From Pseudomonas botevensis (lineage in GTDB: Bacteria > Pseudomonadota > Gammaproteobacteria > Pseudomonadales > Pseudomonadaceae): DNA of 64,000 nucleotides. The position numbers and the translations under genes are program-made. The notes under the pieces are model-generated. The model saw only the letters and a program-made list of their open reading frames with translations, had not been told where the DNA came from and did not search any database. Positions 1 to 9,291 of this stretch are shown piece by piece (the first letter of the stretch is position 1; every line of letters begins with the position of its first letter). The stretch spans positions 1-64,000 of the forward strand of contig NZ_JAHTKI010000001.1 in assembly GCF_019145475.1 (NCBI RefSeq), in the 5' to 3' direction.

Positions 1-70
1 CCTGAATCTGCCGTCAACCGTTAATTTCACTTTTCTTTCAACAAGTTGCGAAACGGCAAAAACCCGATGC

Positions 71-102
71 TTCTATATAGAAGAGCTCCCTCTATATAGA
101 AG
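71..102. repeat. Paired AT-rich palindromes downstream of the CoA-transferase gene
   Basis: Two nearly identical palindromes, TTCTATATAGAA (71-82) and TCTATATAGA (91-100), lie 8 bases apart in otherwise GC-rich DNA, just beyond the stop codon of the leftward CoA-transferase gene. They could be a double operator or promoter element for a gene left of the window, or a small duplication. No T-tract hairpin is seen, so a terminator is less likely. The function is unknown. Confidence 0.4.
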
Positions 103-108
103 CCACCA

Positions 109-1329
109 TCAAAGCACCCCATCCCTCTTGAGAGCATCCACCGCACCAACCCCAAGCCCGAGCACCCGCTGCAAGACCTCCAGCGTATGCTCGCCCAATA
201 AAGGCGGCGCACGACGATACTCGACCGGGGTCTGCGACAGACGAATCGGACTGGCCACCTGCGGCACCTTTCCCGCCAACGCATGTGGCAACTCAATCGC
301 CAACCCACGGGACTTCACCTGCGGATCCTCGAACACCTGGGACAAATCGTTGATCGGCCCACACGGCACCCCAGCCTGTTCCAACTGCGCGACCCACTCA
401 GCCGTCGTCTTGAAAACCGTTGCCTGGCGGATCAGCGGAATCAGCACCGCCCGGTTTGCCACTCGCAGCTTGTTTGTCGCGAAGCGTGGGTCATCCGCCC
501 ACTGCGGCTGCCCTGCCACCTCGGCGAACTTGCGGAACTGCCCGTCATTACCCACAGTAAGGATGAAGTCGCCGTCAGCCGTAGGAAAATCCTGATACGG
601 CACAATATTCGGATGCGCATTCCCCAACCGTTTCGGCGCATTGCCCGTCGTCAGGTAGTTCATCGCCTGATTCGCCAGACAAGCCACCTGCACGTCCAGC
701 AAGGCCATGTCGATATGCTGGCCGCCACCTTCATGATCGCGATGAGCGAGCGCAGCCAGGATGGCAACCGTTGAATAGAGCCCGGTCAGGATGTCCGTCA
801 ATGCGACACCAACCTTGACCGGACCCGCCCCCTCGTCACCCTCTGGCCGCCCGGTGAGGCTCATCAGCCCGCCAAGCCCCTGGATCATGAAGTCATAACC
901 CGCGCGCTTGGCGTACGGCCCGGTCTGACCGAAACCGGTGATCGAGCAGTAGATCAGATCCGGGTTGATCGCCTTCAACGACTCATAATCCAGACCATAG
1001 GCCGCCAGACCACCCACCTTGAAGTTTTCGATCAGGATGTCGGACTTCGCCGCCAGTTCTCGCACCAGCTTCTGCCCCTCGGGGCGCGTGAAGTCGATCG
1101 TCACCGATTGCTTGTTGCGGTTGGCCGACAGGTAATACGCCGCCTCGCTGGTGTTCTCGCCATAGGCGTCCTTCAGGAAGGGCGGCCCCCAGGCGCGCGT
1201 ATCGTCGCCATTGCCCGGACGCTCGACCTTGATCACCTCCGCGCCAAGGTCGGCAAGAATCTGCCCGGCCCATGGGCCGGCCAGCACGCGCGATAAATCC
1301 AGTACCCGCAGATGCGACAGCGCGCCCAT
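109..1329 (-). CDS. CaiB/BaiF family CoA-transferase, probably glutarate CoA-transferase
   Basis: This 406-residue protein is a full-length class III (CaiB/BaiF) CoA-transferase. The N-terminus shows the family pattern LSRVLAGPWAGQILADLGAEVIKVE (described here by residues 13-36), and Asp146 in the GYDF motif sits where the family's catalytic aspartate lies. The start at 1329 (MGALSHLRV) is chosen because this is where family homology begins; an upstream in-frame start would add 15 unrelated residues that run back toward the preceding gene. It lies 13 bases downstream of gcdH in the same orientation, so the two form an operon. In Pseudomonas this neighbour is thought to activate glutarate to glutaryl-CoA using another acyl-CoA as donor, feeding GcdH. 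The substrate is inferred from context. Confidence 0.9.
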   Translation of the reverse strand: MGALSHLRVLDLSRVLAGPWAGQILADLGAEVIKVERPGNGDDTRAWGPPFLKDAYGENTSEAAYYLSANRNKQSVTIDFTRPEGQKLVRELAAKSDILIENFKVGGLAAYGLDYESLKAINPDLIYCSITGFGQTGPYAKRAGYDFMIQGLGGLMSLTGRPEGDEGAGPVKVGVALTDILTGLYSTVAILAALAHRDHEGGGQHIDMALLDVQVACLANQAMNYLTTGNAPKRLGNAHPNIVPYQDFPTADGDFILTVGNDGQFRKFAEVAGQPQWADDPRFATNKLRVANRAVLIPLIRQATVFKTTAEWVAQLEQAGVPCGPINDLSQVFEDPQVKSRGLAIELPHALAGKVPQVASPIRLSQTPVEYRRAPPLLGEHTLEVLQRVLGLGVGAVDALKRDGVL

Positions 1330-1342
1330 GGTCGCTCTCCTA

Positions 1343-2524
1343 TTAATAGAACGCCTGCAGACCGGTTTGCGCACGCCCCAGAATCAGCGCATGAACGTCA
1401 TGGGTCCCTTCATAGGTATTCACCACCTCCAGGTTGACCAGGTGACGAGCCACGCCGAACTCGTCGGAGATGCCGTTCCCGCCGAGCATGTCGCGAGCCA
1501 TTCGAGCGATTTCCAGCGACTTGCCGCAAGAGTTGCGCTTCATGATCGAGGTGATTTCCACCGCAGCGGTGCCCTCATCCTTCATGCGGCCCAGACGCAG
1601 GCAACCTTGCAGTGCGAGTGTGATTTCGGTCTGCATGTCCGCGAGCTTTTTCTGAACCAGTTGAGTGGCTGCCAGCGGGCGACCGAACTGCTGACGGTCC
1701 AGGGTGTACTGGCGAGCGGTGTGCCAGCAGAATTCGGCTGCGCCCAATGCGCCCCAGGAAATACCATAACGAGCGGAGTTGAGGCAGGTGAACGGCCCCT
1801 TCAGGCCACGCACGTCAGGGAAAATGTTCTCTTCCGGTACGAACACGTTATCCATGACGATCTCACCGGTGATCGACGCACGCAGGCCGACCTTGCCATG
1901 GATCGCCGGGGCGCTCAGGCCTTTCCAGCCCTTCTCCAGGACGAAGCCACGGATGTCGCCAGCGTCGTCCTTGGCCCAGACCACGAACACGTCGGCAATC
2001 GGGCTGTTGGTGATCCACATCTTGGCGCCGGTCAGGCTGTAGCCGCCTTCGACCTTGCGTGCACGAGTAATCATCGCGCCCGGGTCGGAACCATGGTTCG
2101 GCTCGGTCAGACCGAAGCAGCCGATCCATTCGCCGGATGCCAGTTTCGGCAGGTATTTCTGCTTCTGGGCCTCGGTCCCGAACTCATTGATCGGCACCAT
2201 CACCAGCGAAGACTGCACGCTCATCATCGAGCGATAGCCAGAGTCGACGCGCTCGACTTCACGGGCAATCAGGCCATAGCTGACATAGTTCAGGCCGCTG
2301 CCACCGTACTGTTCCGGAATGGTCGCGCCCAACAGGCCGACTTCACCCATTTCACGAAAGATTGCCGGGTCGGTCTTTTCATGGCGGAACGCCTCGAGAA
2401 CGCGCGGAGCAAGACTCTGCTGGGCGAACTGCTCGGCGGTGTCGCGGATCATGCGTTCTTCTTCAGTCAGCTGTTGATCCAGCAGCAGGGGATCGATCCA
2501 GTTGAAGCTAGCTTTACCGCCCAT
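1343..2524 (-). CDS. gcdH: Glutaryl-CoA dehydrogenase
   Basis: This 393-residue acyl-CoA dehydrogenase oxidises and decarboxylates glutaryl-CoA to crotonyl-CoA in lysine and glutarate catabolism, using FAD and passing electrons to ETF. The N-terminal helical domain, the middle beta domain with the FAD-binding signature around [14 protein letters not shown], and the C-terminal segment with the catalytic base in NTYEGTHD (Glu372) are all present. The start at 2524 follows a GAGGAC ribosome-binding site; an upstream in-frame start would add 28 unsupported residues. The length equals that usual for Pseudomonas GcdH. It is the first gene of an operon with the CoA-transferase and is divergent from the LysR gene. 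Confidence 0.95.
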   Translation of the reverse strand: MGGKASFNWIDPLLLDQQLTEEERMIRDTAEQFAQQSLAPRVLEAFRHEKTDPAIFREMGEVGLLGATIPEQYGGSGLNYVSYGLIAREVERVDSGYRSMMSVQSSLVMVPINEFGTEAQKQKYLPKLASGEWIGCFGLTEPNHGSDPGAMITRARKVEGGYSLTGAKMWITNSPIADVFVVWAKDDAGDIRGFVLEKGWKGLSAPAIHGKVGLRASITGEIVMDNVFVPEENIFPDVRGLKGPFTCLNSARYGISWGALGAAEFCWHTARQYTLDRQQFGRPLAATQLVQKKLADMQTEITLALQGCLRLGRMKDEGTAAVEITSIMKRNSCGKSLEIARMARDMLGGNGISDEFGVARHLVNLEVVNTYEGTHDVHALILGRAQTGLQAFY

Positions 2525-2682
2525 GAGTGAGTCCTCGCAAATCGAGTGAATTAACGTGGGATTGATCCTAGGCGTGACTGAGCCATGCGGCAAACGAGGA
2601 TTTCGCATTCTGTTGTGCTAATTTCTCACTCCGAAACATCTTCGATAGCCGTTTACCTGAAACATTAGTGAGGTTGACGTAC
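2525..2682. promoter_or_regulatory. Divergent promoter region between gcdH and gcdR
   Basis: This 158-base gap separates two divergent genes and must carry both promoters. LysR-type regulators usually bind such intergenic regions, so GcdR operators are expected here. No operator could be assigned with certainty by eye. Confidence 0.5.
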
Positions 2683-3582
2683 ATGCGCCGCAAGATTCCC
2701 AGCACCACCGCTCTGATCAGTTTTGAAGCGGCCGCCCGGCACGAGAGCTTTACCAAGGCCGCCGAGGAACTTTCGCTCACCCAAGGCGCCATTTGCCGAC
2801 AGATCGCCAGCCTTGAGGAGTTCCTCAACGTCGAACTGTTCCGACGCTCGCGGCGCGGAGTGAAACTGACCGAAGCAGGCCTTTCCTACAGTCGTCGGGT
2901 TGCCACCCAACTCGATGCGGTGGAACGCGACACGCTGTCGGTCATGGGCCAGCAAGGCACCAATGTGATCGAACTGGCGGTAGTGCCAACCTTCGGCACC
3001 CAATGGCTGCTGCCACGGCTCAAGGACTTTCAGTCCAGGCATCCGGAAGTCACGGTCAACCTGACCAACCGCACGCGCCCCTTTCTGTTTGCCGATACCG
3101 AGTTCGATGCGGCGATCTATTTCGGCGATGCCGACTGGTCGGGTACGGAATCACACAGATTGATGGGCGAGAATCCGATGCCGGTGTGCAGCCCCTCCCT
3201 ACTTGGCAACAAGACGCATCTGACAGCCGAAGACATCGCCGAACTGCCCCTGCTGCAACAGACCACTCGCCCCTACGCGTGGCGCCAGTGGTTCAACTCA
3301 CAGCATCTGAATATTCCCCGCGACATGACAGGTCCGCGCTACGAGCTATTCTCCATGCTGGCGCAGGCGGCCATGCACGACATGGGGATCGCGCTGATTC
3401 CACCGTTTCTGATTCAACGCGAACTGGCGGAAAAACGCCTGGTCATCGCCAACCCGAATGCGCTCGCGAGCATCAAGGCGTATTACCTGATGATTCCAGA
3501 GCGAAAAGTCGAATCAGCGTCGCTGAAGGCTTTTCGCGACTGGCTCGTACATCAGGCGCACAGCTACAGCCCAGAAGGATAA
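2683..3582 (+). CDS. gcdR: LysR-family transcriptional regulator of glutarate catabolism
   Basis: This 299-residue protein is a LysR-type regulator of the GcvA-like subgroup. An N-terminal winged helix-turn-helix (residues about 5-62, including FTKAAEELSLTQGAICRQI) is followed by a periplasmic-binding-protein-like effector domain. The ATG at 2683 is preferred because a purine-rich GTGAGG lies about 10 bases upstream; a GTG at 2668 would extend it by five residues. It is divergent from gcdH, the typical arrangement for a LysR activator of the adjacent operon. The glutarate effector is inferred from the neighbours and from the same gene pair in other pseudomonads. Confidence 0.85.
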   Translation: MRRKIPSTTALISFEAAARHESFTKAAEELSLTQGAICRQIASLEEFLNVELFRRSRRGVKLTEAGLSYSRRVATQLDAVERDTLSVMGQQGTNVIELAVVPTFGTQWLLPRLKDFQSRHPEVTVNLTNRTRPFLFADTEFDAAIYFGDADWSGTESHRLMGENPMPVCSPSLLGNKTHLTAEDIAELPLLQQTTRPYAWRQWFNSQHLNIPRDMTGPRYELFSMLAQAAMHDMGIALIPPFLIQRELAEKRLVIANPNALASIKAYYLMIPERKVESASLKAFRDWLVHQAHSYSPEG

Positions 3583-4016
3583 AGGCATTCGGCATTTATT
3601 AACCCCGTAGTCAGAAAAACAAAAGCCCTACAGATATAAGTATTTGTCGCAAATCAGCAGACTGTATACGAAGGTCGTACAGACGTCCCAGAACCGGCTC
3701 CCCGCGTGGCTTTGCGCCTACATTTACGACGCATCACTGCTTATTCACGCCACCGATGAGAAAATTTTGCATATTCGTCCAGAATCCTTGCAAGGCACGG
3801 CCTGTAAGGGATTCGACCGGCCATGTGCGACATTCGGTCACGGCATGACTTGTAGTTAATTTTCCGTCACCCGTCATAATCCCTTGAAGGGCATAAACTT
3901 CGCCTGCAAAATGCCGCGCCCCGCCCTGATTTGGCGGGATCGTGCTGATCGGCCGCCCCAGTCGCACCATCCGAAGTGCCTGGGTTTACTCAATAAGATC
4001 ACGCAGGAGATTTGAC
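3583..4016. promoter_or_regulatory. 434-base intergenic region upstream of pntAA
   Basis: No convincing gene lies here. The only frame of note (3644-3859, 71 codons) has no ribosome-binding site or recognisable product. The right part should hold the pntAA promoter. A GC-rich inverted repeat, CCCGCC (3920-3925) and GGCGGG (3933-3938) around a 7-base loop, lies about 80 bases before pntAA and could be a leader hairpin or operator. A good ribosome-binding site (CAGGAGA, 4003-4009) precedes the GTG start. Confidence 0.5.
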
Positions 4017-5138
4017 GTGCACATTGGTGTTCCTCTCGAAACCCAGACCGGTGAAACACGGGTTGCCGCAACCCCGGAAACCATTAAGAAGCTGATCAGC
4101 CAAGGTCATAAGGTCACTGTGCAAACCGGCGCCGGCATCAAAGCCAGTGTTGTCGACAGTGCCTATGAAGCGGCGGGCGCAACCATTGGCAGTGCCAACG
4201 ATGCGTTCGGTGCCGAGCTGATTCTCAAAGTGGTCGCCCCCAGCGACGCCGAACTGACGCTGATCAAGCGTGGAACGGTGCTGGTCGGCATGCTCAACCC
4301 GTTCAACAACGAAACCATCGCCAAAATGGCCGAGTGCGGGATCACCGCGTTCGCCCTGGAAGCGGCGCCGCGCACCTCTCGGGCACAGAGTCTCGATGTG
4401 CTGTCGTCCCAGGCGAACATTGCCGGTTACAAGGCGGTGTTGCTGGCTGCCCACTACTACCCGCGCTTCATGCCGATGCTGATGACCGCCGCGGGCACCG
4501 TGAAAGCGGCGCGCGTGCTGATTCTCGGCGCGGGCGTGGCCGGATTGCAGGCGATCGCCACGGCGAAGCGTCTGGGCGCGGTCATCGAGGCCTCCGACGT
4601 TCGTCCGGCGGTGAAGGAACAGATCGAATCCCTCGGCGCCAAGTTCGTCGACGTTCCCTACGAAACCGATGAAGAGCGTGAATGCGCGGTCGGTGTCGGC
4701 GGTTACGCGCGACCAATGCCGGCAAGCTGGATGCAGCGCCAGGCCCAGGCCGTCCACGAGCGCGCCAAGCAGGCCGACATCGTCATCACCACCGCTCTGA
4801 TTCCGGGCCGCAAGGCGCCGACGCTGTTGAGCGCCGAAACCGTGGCCCAGATGAAACCAGGCTCGGTGGTCATCGACCTCGCCGCCGCACAGGGCGGCAA
4901 CTGCCCGCTGACCGTGGCCGATCAGGTTGTCGTGGAGAACGGCGTGACCATCGTCGGCCCGACCAACCTGGCCGGCGAAGTCGCCGCAGACGCCTCGGCA
5001 CTGTATGCGCGCAACCTGCTGGACTTCCTCAAGCTGGTATTCAGCAAGGAAGGTCAGTTCGACGTGAACCTCGAAGACGACATCGTCGCTGCGTGCCTGA
5101 TGTGCCGCGACGGCCAAGTCATCCGCAAAAACGCCTAA
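4017..5138 (+). CDS. pntAA: NAD(P) transhydrogenase subunit alpha, NAD(H)-binding domain I
   Basis: This is the soluble NAD(H)-binding domain (dI) of proton-translocating transhydrogenase, which drives hydride transfer from NADH to NADP+ with the proton motive force. It is 373 residues long from the GTG at 4017, which follows CAGGAGA and gives the canonical start (M/V)HIGVPLETQTGETRVA. A Rossmann glycine motif is visible (LGAGVAGLQAIATAKRLGA). In Pseudomonas the alpha subunit is split into PntAA and PntAB, unlike the fused E. coli PntA. The next gene starts 15 bases downstream, so the three genes form an operon. An upstream extension in the same frame is not supported. Confidence 0.95.
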   Translation: MHIGVPLETQTGETRVAATPETIKKLISQGHKVTVQTGAGIKASVVDSAYEAAGATIGSANDAFGAELILKVVAPSDAELTLIKRGTVLVGMLNPFNNETIAKMAECGITAFALEAAPRTSRAQSLDVLSSQANIAGYKAVLLAAHYYPRFMPMLMTAAGTVKAARVLILGAGVAGLQAIATAKRLGAVIEASDVRPAVKEQIESLGAKFVDVPYETDEERECAVGVGGYARPMPASWMQRQAQAVHERAKQADIVITTALIPGRKAPTLLSAETVAQMKPGSVVIDLAAAQGGNCPLTVADQVVVENGVTIVGPTNLAGEVAADASALYARNLLDFLKLVFSKEGQFDVNLEDDIVAACLMCRDGQVIRKNA

Positions 5139-5153
5139 GCAGGGATTCAGACG

Positions 5154-5474
5154 ATGGAAGAGCTTATCTCCCCCGGTATCTACAACCTGATCATCTTCGT
5201 GCTGGCGATTTATGTCGGTTATCACGTGGTCTGGAACGTTACGCCTGCACTGCACACGCCGCTGATGGCGGTGACCAACGCCATTTCGGCCATCGTGATC
5301 GTCGGCGCCATGCTGGCCGCCGCCCTGACCATCACTCCGCTGGGCAAGACCATGGGCACCCTCGCCGTGGCCCTGGCGGCGGTCAACGTGTTCGGTGGCT
5401 TCCTGGTCACCCGCCGCATGCTTGAGATGTTCAAGAAGAAAGCCCCGAAAGCAAAAGAAGAGGCGCCGAAGTAA
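5154..5474 (+). CDS. pntAB: NAD(P) transhydrogenase subunit alpha, membrane part
   Basis: This 106-residue protein corresponds to the membrane segment found at the C-terminus of the one-piece alpha subunit. It contains three hydrophobic helices (about residues 10-25, 38-60 and 63-82) and a Lys-rich tail. It lies between pntAA and pntB; its stop overlaps the pntB start by one base, indicating translational coupling. Together with PntB it forms the proton channel domain. Confidence 0.93.
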   Translation: MEELISPGIYNLIIFVLAIYVGYHVVWNVTPALHTPLMAVTNAISAIVIVGAMLAAALTITPLGKTMGTLAVALAAVNVFGGFLVTRRMLEMFKKKAPKAKEEAPK

Positions 5475-6907
5475 TGAGCATGAATCTCGTCACGACGCTC
5501 TACCTGATCGCGTCGATCTGTTTCATCCAGGCCCTCAAAGGCCTGTCGCATCCGACTACGTCGCGTCGCGGCAACCTGTTCGGCATGCTCGGCATGGCCT
5601 TGGCCATCCTGACCACTGTCGGCCTCATCTATAAGCTGGGCGCCGAGCTGGCTACCGCCGGTATCGGCTACGTGATCGTCGGCCTGCTGATCGGCGGTAC
5701 CGCCGGTTCGATCATGGCCAAGCGCGTTGAAATGACGAAGATGCCGGAGCTGGTCGCCTTCATGCACAGCATGATCGGCCTGGCGGCGGTGTTCATCGCC
5801 ATTGCCGCAGTGGTCGAGCCGCAGTCGCTGGGCATCGTCAAGCAACTGGGCGACGCGATCCCGGCGGGCAACCGTCTGGAGCTGTTCCTCGGTGCGGCCA
5901 TCGGCGCAATCACCTTCTCCGGCTCGGTAATCGCCTTCGGCAAACTCTCGGGCAAGTACAAGTTCCGCCTGTTCCAGGGGGCACCGGTACAGTTTTCCGG
6001 TCAGCACAAGCTGAACGCGGTACTGGGCCTGGCCACACTGGTACTCGGCGTGACCTTCATGCTCACCGGCAACCTCGCCGCGTTCGCGCTGATGCTGGCC
6101 CTGGCGTTCGTGATGGGCGTGCTGATCATCATCCCTATCGGCGGCGCCGACATGCCGGTGGTGGTGTCGATGCTCAACAGTTATTCCGGCTGGGCGGCGG
6201 CGGGTATCGGCTTCTCGCTGAACAACTCGATGCTGATCATTGCCGGTTCGCTGGTGGGTTCGAGCGGTGCGATCCTGTCGTACATCATGTGCAAGGCGAT
6301 GAACCGTTCCTTCTTTAATGTGTTGCTCGGCGGTTTCGGCAATACGGCGGATGCCGGCCCGGCCGGTGCGAAAGAGGCGCGTCCGGTGAAATCCGGTTCG
6401 GCCGACGACGCTACCTTCCTGCTGACCAACGCCGACACCGTGATCATCGTTCCGGGTTACGGCCTGGCGGTGGCCCGCGCGCAGCATGCATTGAAAGAGC
6501 TGACCGAGAAGCTGACCCACCACGGCGTCACCGTGAAGTACGCGATCCACCCGGTAGCCGGGCGCATGCCGGGGCACATGAACGTACTGCTGGCGGAAGC
6601 CGAAGTGCCGTACGACCAGGTGTTCGAGATGGAAGACATCAACTCCGAGTTCGGTCAGGCCGACGTGGTGCTGGTGCTTGGCGCCAACGACGTGGTCAAC
6701 CCGGCCGCCAAGAACGATCCGAAATCGCCGATCGCCGGCATGCCGATTCTCGAGGCGTTCAAGGCCAAGACCATCATCGTCAACAAGCGTTCGATGGCCA
6801 GCGGCTATGCCGGTCTGGACAACGAGCTGTTCTATCTGGACAAGACCATGATGGTGTTCGGCGACGCGAAGAAAGTCATCGAAGACATGGTCAAAGCAGT
6901 CGAGTAA
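5474..6907 (+). CDS. pntB: NAD(P) transhydrogenase subunit beta
   Basis: This 477-residue subunit carries membrane helices in its N-terminal part (about residues 1-270) and the NADP(H)-binding domain III at the C-terminus, with VIIVPGYGLAVARAQ and the GANDVVNPAA motif typical of the family. Length matches other PntB proteins. The ATG overlaps the pntAB stop (TAATG); a second ATG two codons later is also possible. A strong terminator follows, closing the operon. Confidence 0.95.
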   Translation: MSMNLVTTLYLIASICFIQALKGLSHPTTSRRGNLFGMLGMALAILTTVGLIYKLGAELATAGIGYVIVGLLIGGTAGSIMAKRVEMTKMPELVAFMHSMIGLAAVFIAIAAVVEPQSLGIVKQLGDAIPAGNRLELFLGAAIGAITFSGSVIAFGKLSGKYKFRLFQGAPVQFSGQHKLNAVLGLATLVLGVTFMLTGNLAAFALMLALAFVMGVLIIIPIGGADMPVVVSMLNSYSGWAAAGIGFSLNNSMLIIAGSLVGSSGAILSYIMCKAMNRSFFNVLLGGFGNTADAGPAGAKEARPVKSGSADDATFLLTNADTVIIVPGYGLAVARAQHALKELTEKLTHHGVTVKYAIHPVAGRMPGHMNVLLAEAEVPYDQVFEMEDINSEFGQADVVLVLGANDVVNPAAKNDPKSPIAGMPILEAFKAKTIIVNKRSMASGYAGLDNELFYLDKTMMVFGDAKKVIEDMVKAVE

Positions 6908-6923
6908 ACCTCACCGGCAATGC

Positions 6924-6953
6924 AAAACGCCCCGACTCGTCGGGGCGTTTTTG
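6924..6953 (+). terminator. Rho-independent terminator after pntB
   Basis: A perfect hairpin, AAAACGCCCCGA and its complement around a short CTCG loop, runs into a T-tract 16 bases after the pntB stop codon. Confidence 0.9.
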
Positions 6954-7121
6954 TTTGCGCAAATCGTTGGACAATTTGCCGCGTTGTTACCGATCCGGTA
7001 ACGGTGTTTTACTTGAAACCCGCTAAATAGACGCCTCGTTTGCGACCTTGGTAGCGGGACAGGCGTCCGCGAAATTCACTAGACTGCGCATCCTGCTACT
7101 CGCTGCCCGAGATAAAAATCC

Positions 7122-8615
7122 ATGTACCGTGACCGTATTCGCCTGCCTGCGTTGTTGGATAAAGTGATGACCGCCGCCGAGGCCGCCGCTCTGATCGAGG
7201 ACGGCATGACCGTCGGCATGAGCGGCTTCACCCGCGCCGGCGAAGCCAAGGCCGTGCCCCATGCTCTGGCCGAGCGGGCCAAGGTCACGCCGCTGAAGAT
7301 CAGCCTGATGACCGGCGCCAGCCTCGGCAACGATCTCGACAAGCAACTGACCGAGGCCGGCGTCCTGTCGCGACGCATGCCGTTCCAGGTCGACAGCACG
7401 TTGCGCAAGGCCATCAACGCCGGCGAGGTGATGTTCATCGACCAGCACCTGTCGGAGACCGTCGAGCAACTGCGCAACCAGCAACTCAAGCTGCCGGACA
7501 TTGCCGTGATCGAAGCCGTTGCCATCACCGAGCAAGGGCATATCGTGCCGACCACGTCGGTGGGCAACTCGGCGAGCTTCGCGATTTTCGCCAAACAGGT
7601 GATCGTCGAGATCAACCTGGCGCACAACGCCAACCTCGAAGGCCTGCATGACATCTATATCCCGACCTATCGCCCGACGCGCACGCCGATCCCGCTGGTA
7701 AAGGTCGACGATCGCATCGGCAGCACCGCCATCCCGATTCCGCCGGAGAAGATCGTCGGCATCGTCATCACCCAGCAGCCGGATTCGCCGTCCACCGTGC
7801 TGCCACCGGACGCCGACACCAAGGCCATCGCCGATCACCTGATCGCTTTCTTCAAGCAGGAAGTGGACGCCGGGCGCATGACCAACAAGCTCGGCCCATT
7901 GCAGGCCGGAATCGGCAGCATCGCCAATGCAGTGATGTGCGGCCTGATCGACTCGCCGTTCGAAGACCTGAGCATGTACTCCGAAGTGCTGCAGGACTCG
8001 ACCTTCGACCTGATCGATGCCGGCAAGCTCAGTTTCGCTTCGGGCAGCTCGATCACCCTGTCCGAGCGGCGCAACAGCGACGTGTTCGGCAATCTCGAGC
8101 GCTATAAGGACAAACTGGTGCTGCGCCCGCAGGAAATTTCCAACCATCCGGAAGTCGTGCGGCGCCTGGGCATCATCGGCATCAACACCGCGCTTGAGTT
8201 CGACATCTATGGCAACGTCAACTCAACCCACGTCTGTGGCACGCGGATGATGAACGGCATTGGCGGCTCCGGCGACTTCGCGCGCAATGCGCACCTGGCC
8301 GTGTTCGTCACCAAATCGATCGCCAAGGGCGGCGCGATCTCCAGCGTGGTGCCGATGGTCAGCCATGTCGACCATACCGAGCACGACGTCGACATCCTGG
8401 TGACCGAAGTCGGCCTGGCCGACCTGCGTGGCCTGGCGCCCCGTGAGCGCGCCCGGGCAATCATCGACAACTGCGTACACCCGGATTACCGCCAGGCGCT
8501 GAACGATTACTTCACCGCAGCCTGTGCAATCGGCGGTCACACGCCACACATTCTGCGTGATGCGTTGAGCTGGCACATGAATCTGGAAGAAACCGGACGC
8601 ATGCTGGCGGTGTAA
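7122..8615 (+). CDS. Acetyl-CoA hydrolase/transferase family protein (succinate/acetate CoA-transferase)
   Basis: This 497-residue protein belongs to the class I acetyl-CoA hydrolase/transferase family (Ach1/ScpC/AarC group). It has the N-terminal CoA-transferase domain with GMTVGMSGFTRAGEAK, the SEVLQDS segment carrying the likely catalytic Glu288, and the C-terminal GIGGSGDFARNA nucleotide loop. Members transfer CoA between succinyl-CoA and acetate or propionate, and slow hydrolysis is a side reaction, so transferase is the likelier role. The gene stands alone between two terminators. The ribosome-binding site is weak (GAGATAAAAA). Confidence 0.88.
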   Translation: MYRDRIRLPALLDKVMTAAEAAALIEDGMTVGMSGFTRAGEAKAVPHALAERAKVTPLKISLMTGASLGNDLDKQLTEAGVLSRRMPFQVDSTLRKAINAGEVMFIDQHLSETVEQLRNQQLKLPDIAVIEAVAITEQGHIVPTTSVGNSASFAIFAKQVIVEINLAHNANLEGLHDIYIPTYRPTRTPIPLVKVDDRIGSTAIPIPPEKIVGIVITQQPDSPSTVLPPDADTKAIADHLIAFFKQEVDAGRMTNKLGPLQAGIGSIANAVMCGLIDSPFEDLSMYSEVLQDSTFDLIDAGKLSFASGSSITLSERRNSDVFGNLERYKDKLVLRPQEISNHPEVVRRLGIIGINTALEFDIYGNVNSTHVCGTRMMNGIGGSGDFARNAHLAVFVTKSIAKGGAISSVVPMVSHVDHTEHDVDILVTEVGLADLRGLAPRERARAIIDNCVHPDYRQALNDYFTAACAIGGHTPHILRDALSWHMNLEETGRMLAV

Positions 8616-8627
8616 TCCACACAGAAG

Positions 8628-8666
8628 ATCCGCTGATGCAAACACAGTTTTCGTCAGCGGATTTAT
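8628..8666 (+). terminator. Possible terminator after the CoA-transferase gene
   Basis: ATCCGCTGA (8628-8636) and TCAGCGGAT (8654-8662) form a 9-base stem with a 17-base loop, followed by a short TTATT. The long loop makes it a modest candidate. Confidence 0.45.
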
Positions 8667-8687
8667 TGCAAAGACCATTTCCGTAAA

Positions 8688-8868
8688 AAACTGTACTGCT
8701 GTACCGGTGTTTTCCTGCCTGCTTTTCCTGCTTTCGGGGCTGACTCGAGCAAAAACGCACCATTATCGAGCGGACAGGTACAGTTTGCGCGATTTTGACC
8801 CGTACACCGTCTATAAACAGTTAACTGGTCACTCACAATACATATGAACTGTATCTACAGAGACTGGG
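8688..8868 (+). promoter_or_regulatory. Promoter/operator region of the first DUF1127 gene with repeated GTACAG-type motifs
   Basis: The 322-base gap before the DUF1127 gene has no coding sequence but contains clustered related motifs: AACTGTACTGCTGTACC (8689-8705), GGTACAGTTT (8777-8786) and GAACTGTATCTACAG (8846-8860). The GGTACAGTTT core recurs upstream of the second DUF1127 gene. Such GTAC-centred direct and inverted repeats resemble operators of GntR/MocR-type regulators, but no such regulator is encoded in this window, so that link is inference. Confidence 0.5.
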
Positions 8869-8937
8869 CAAACGAGAGGATCATGGGCACCAGTTAAACC
8901 ACTACCTAATCCCGCCACAAGCGGAAGGATGTCAACC

Positions 8938-9153
8938 ATGGAACGTACACTCAGTTCCGAACTGTTCTTCGAAGACAAAGCTGTTAAATCCCAGGCTTCC
9001 ATGCCTCTGCGCGTTCTCGCCAACCTGATGCTGTGGCAGCGCCGCATCTCCAGCCGCCACCAACTGGCTCGCCTGGATTCGCGTCTGCTGGCTGACGCCG
9101 GTATCAGCGAAGCACAACGCTACGAAGAGCTGAGCAAGCCGTTCTGGCGCTAA
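8938..9153 (+). CDS. DUF1127 domain small protein
   Basis: This 71-residue protein ends in the DUF1127 (YjiS-like) domain, a short Arg-rich helical motif: RHQLARLDSRLLADAGISEAQ followed by the C-terminal KPFWR (described by its end). The start at 8938 is preferred over the ATG at 8929 because GGAAGG (8922-8927) is correctly spaced only for the later codon. DUF1127 proteins in other bacteria have been linked to RNA metabolism and phosphate or carbon physiology, but no role can be set here. A paralogue lies 257 bases downstream with similar upstream motifs; a strong terminator separates them. Confidence 0.88.
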   Translation: MERTLSSELFFEDKAVKSQASMPLRVLANLMLWQRRISSRHQLARLDSRLLADAGISEAQRYEELSKPFWR

Positions 9154-9208
9154 GTAGCGTCGCTGGCTCTGGTCGCTAGACCCACCGCCAGCAACCCGAA
9201 TTGAACAA

Positions 9209-9247
9209 ACAAGACCCGTCGCGGGAAACCGCGACGGGTCTTGTCGT
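9209..9247 (+). terminator. Strong terminator after the first DUF1127 gene
   Basis: A perfect 16-base stem (9209-9224 with 9229-9244) closed by a GAAA tetraloop follows the gene. It is only weakly T-rich at the end (TTGTCGTTTC). Confidence 0.8.
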
Positions 9248-9291
9248 TTCTGGCCCGAAAAACTCCCGATACAGCCGCCCGAGCCAAAGAC

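Noticed and set aside
3644..3859. A 71-codon plus-strand frame in the pntAA upstream gap
   Set aside because: There is no ribosome-binding site, no plausible signal or domain, and codon use is unlike that of neighbours.
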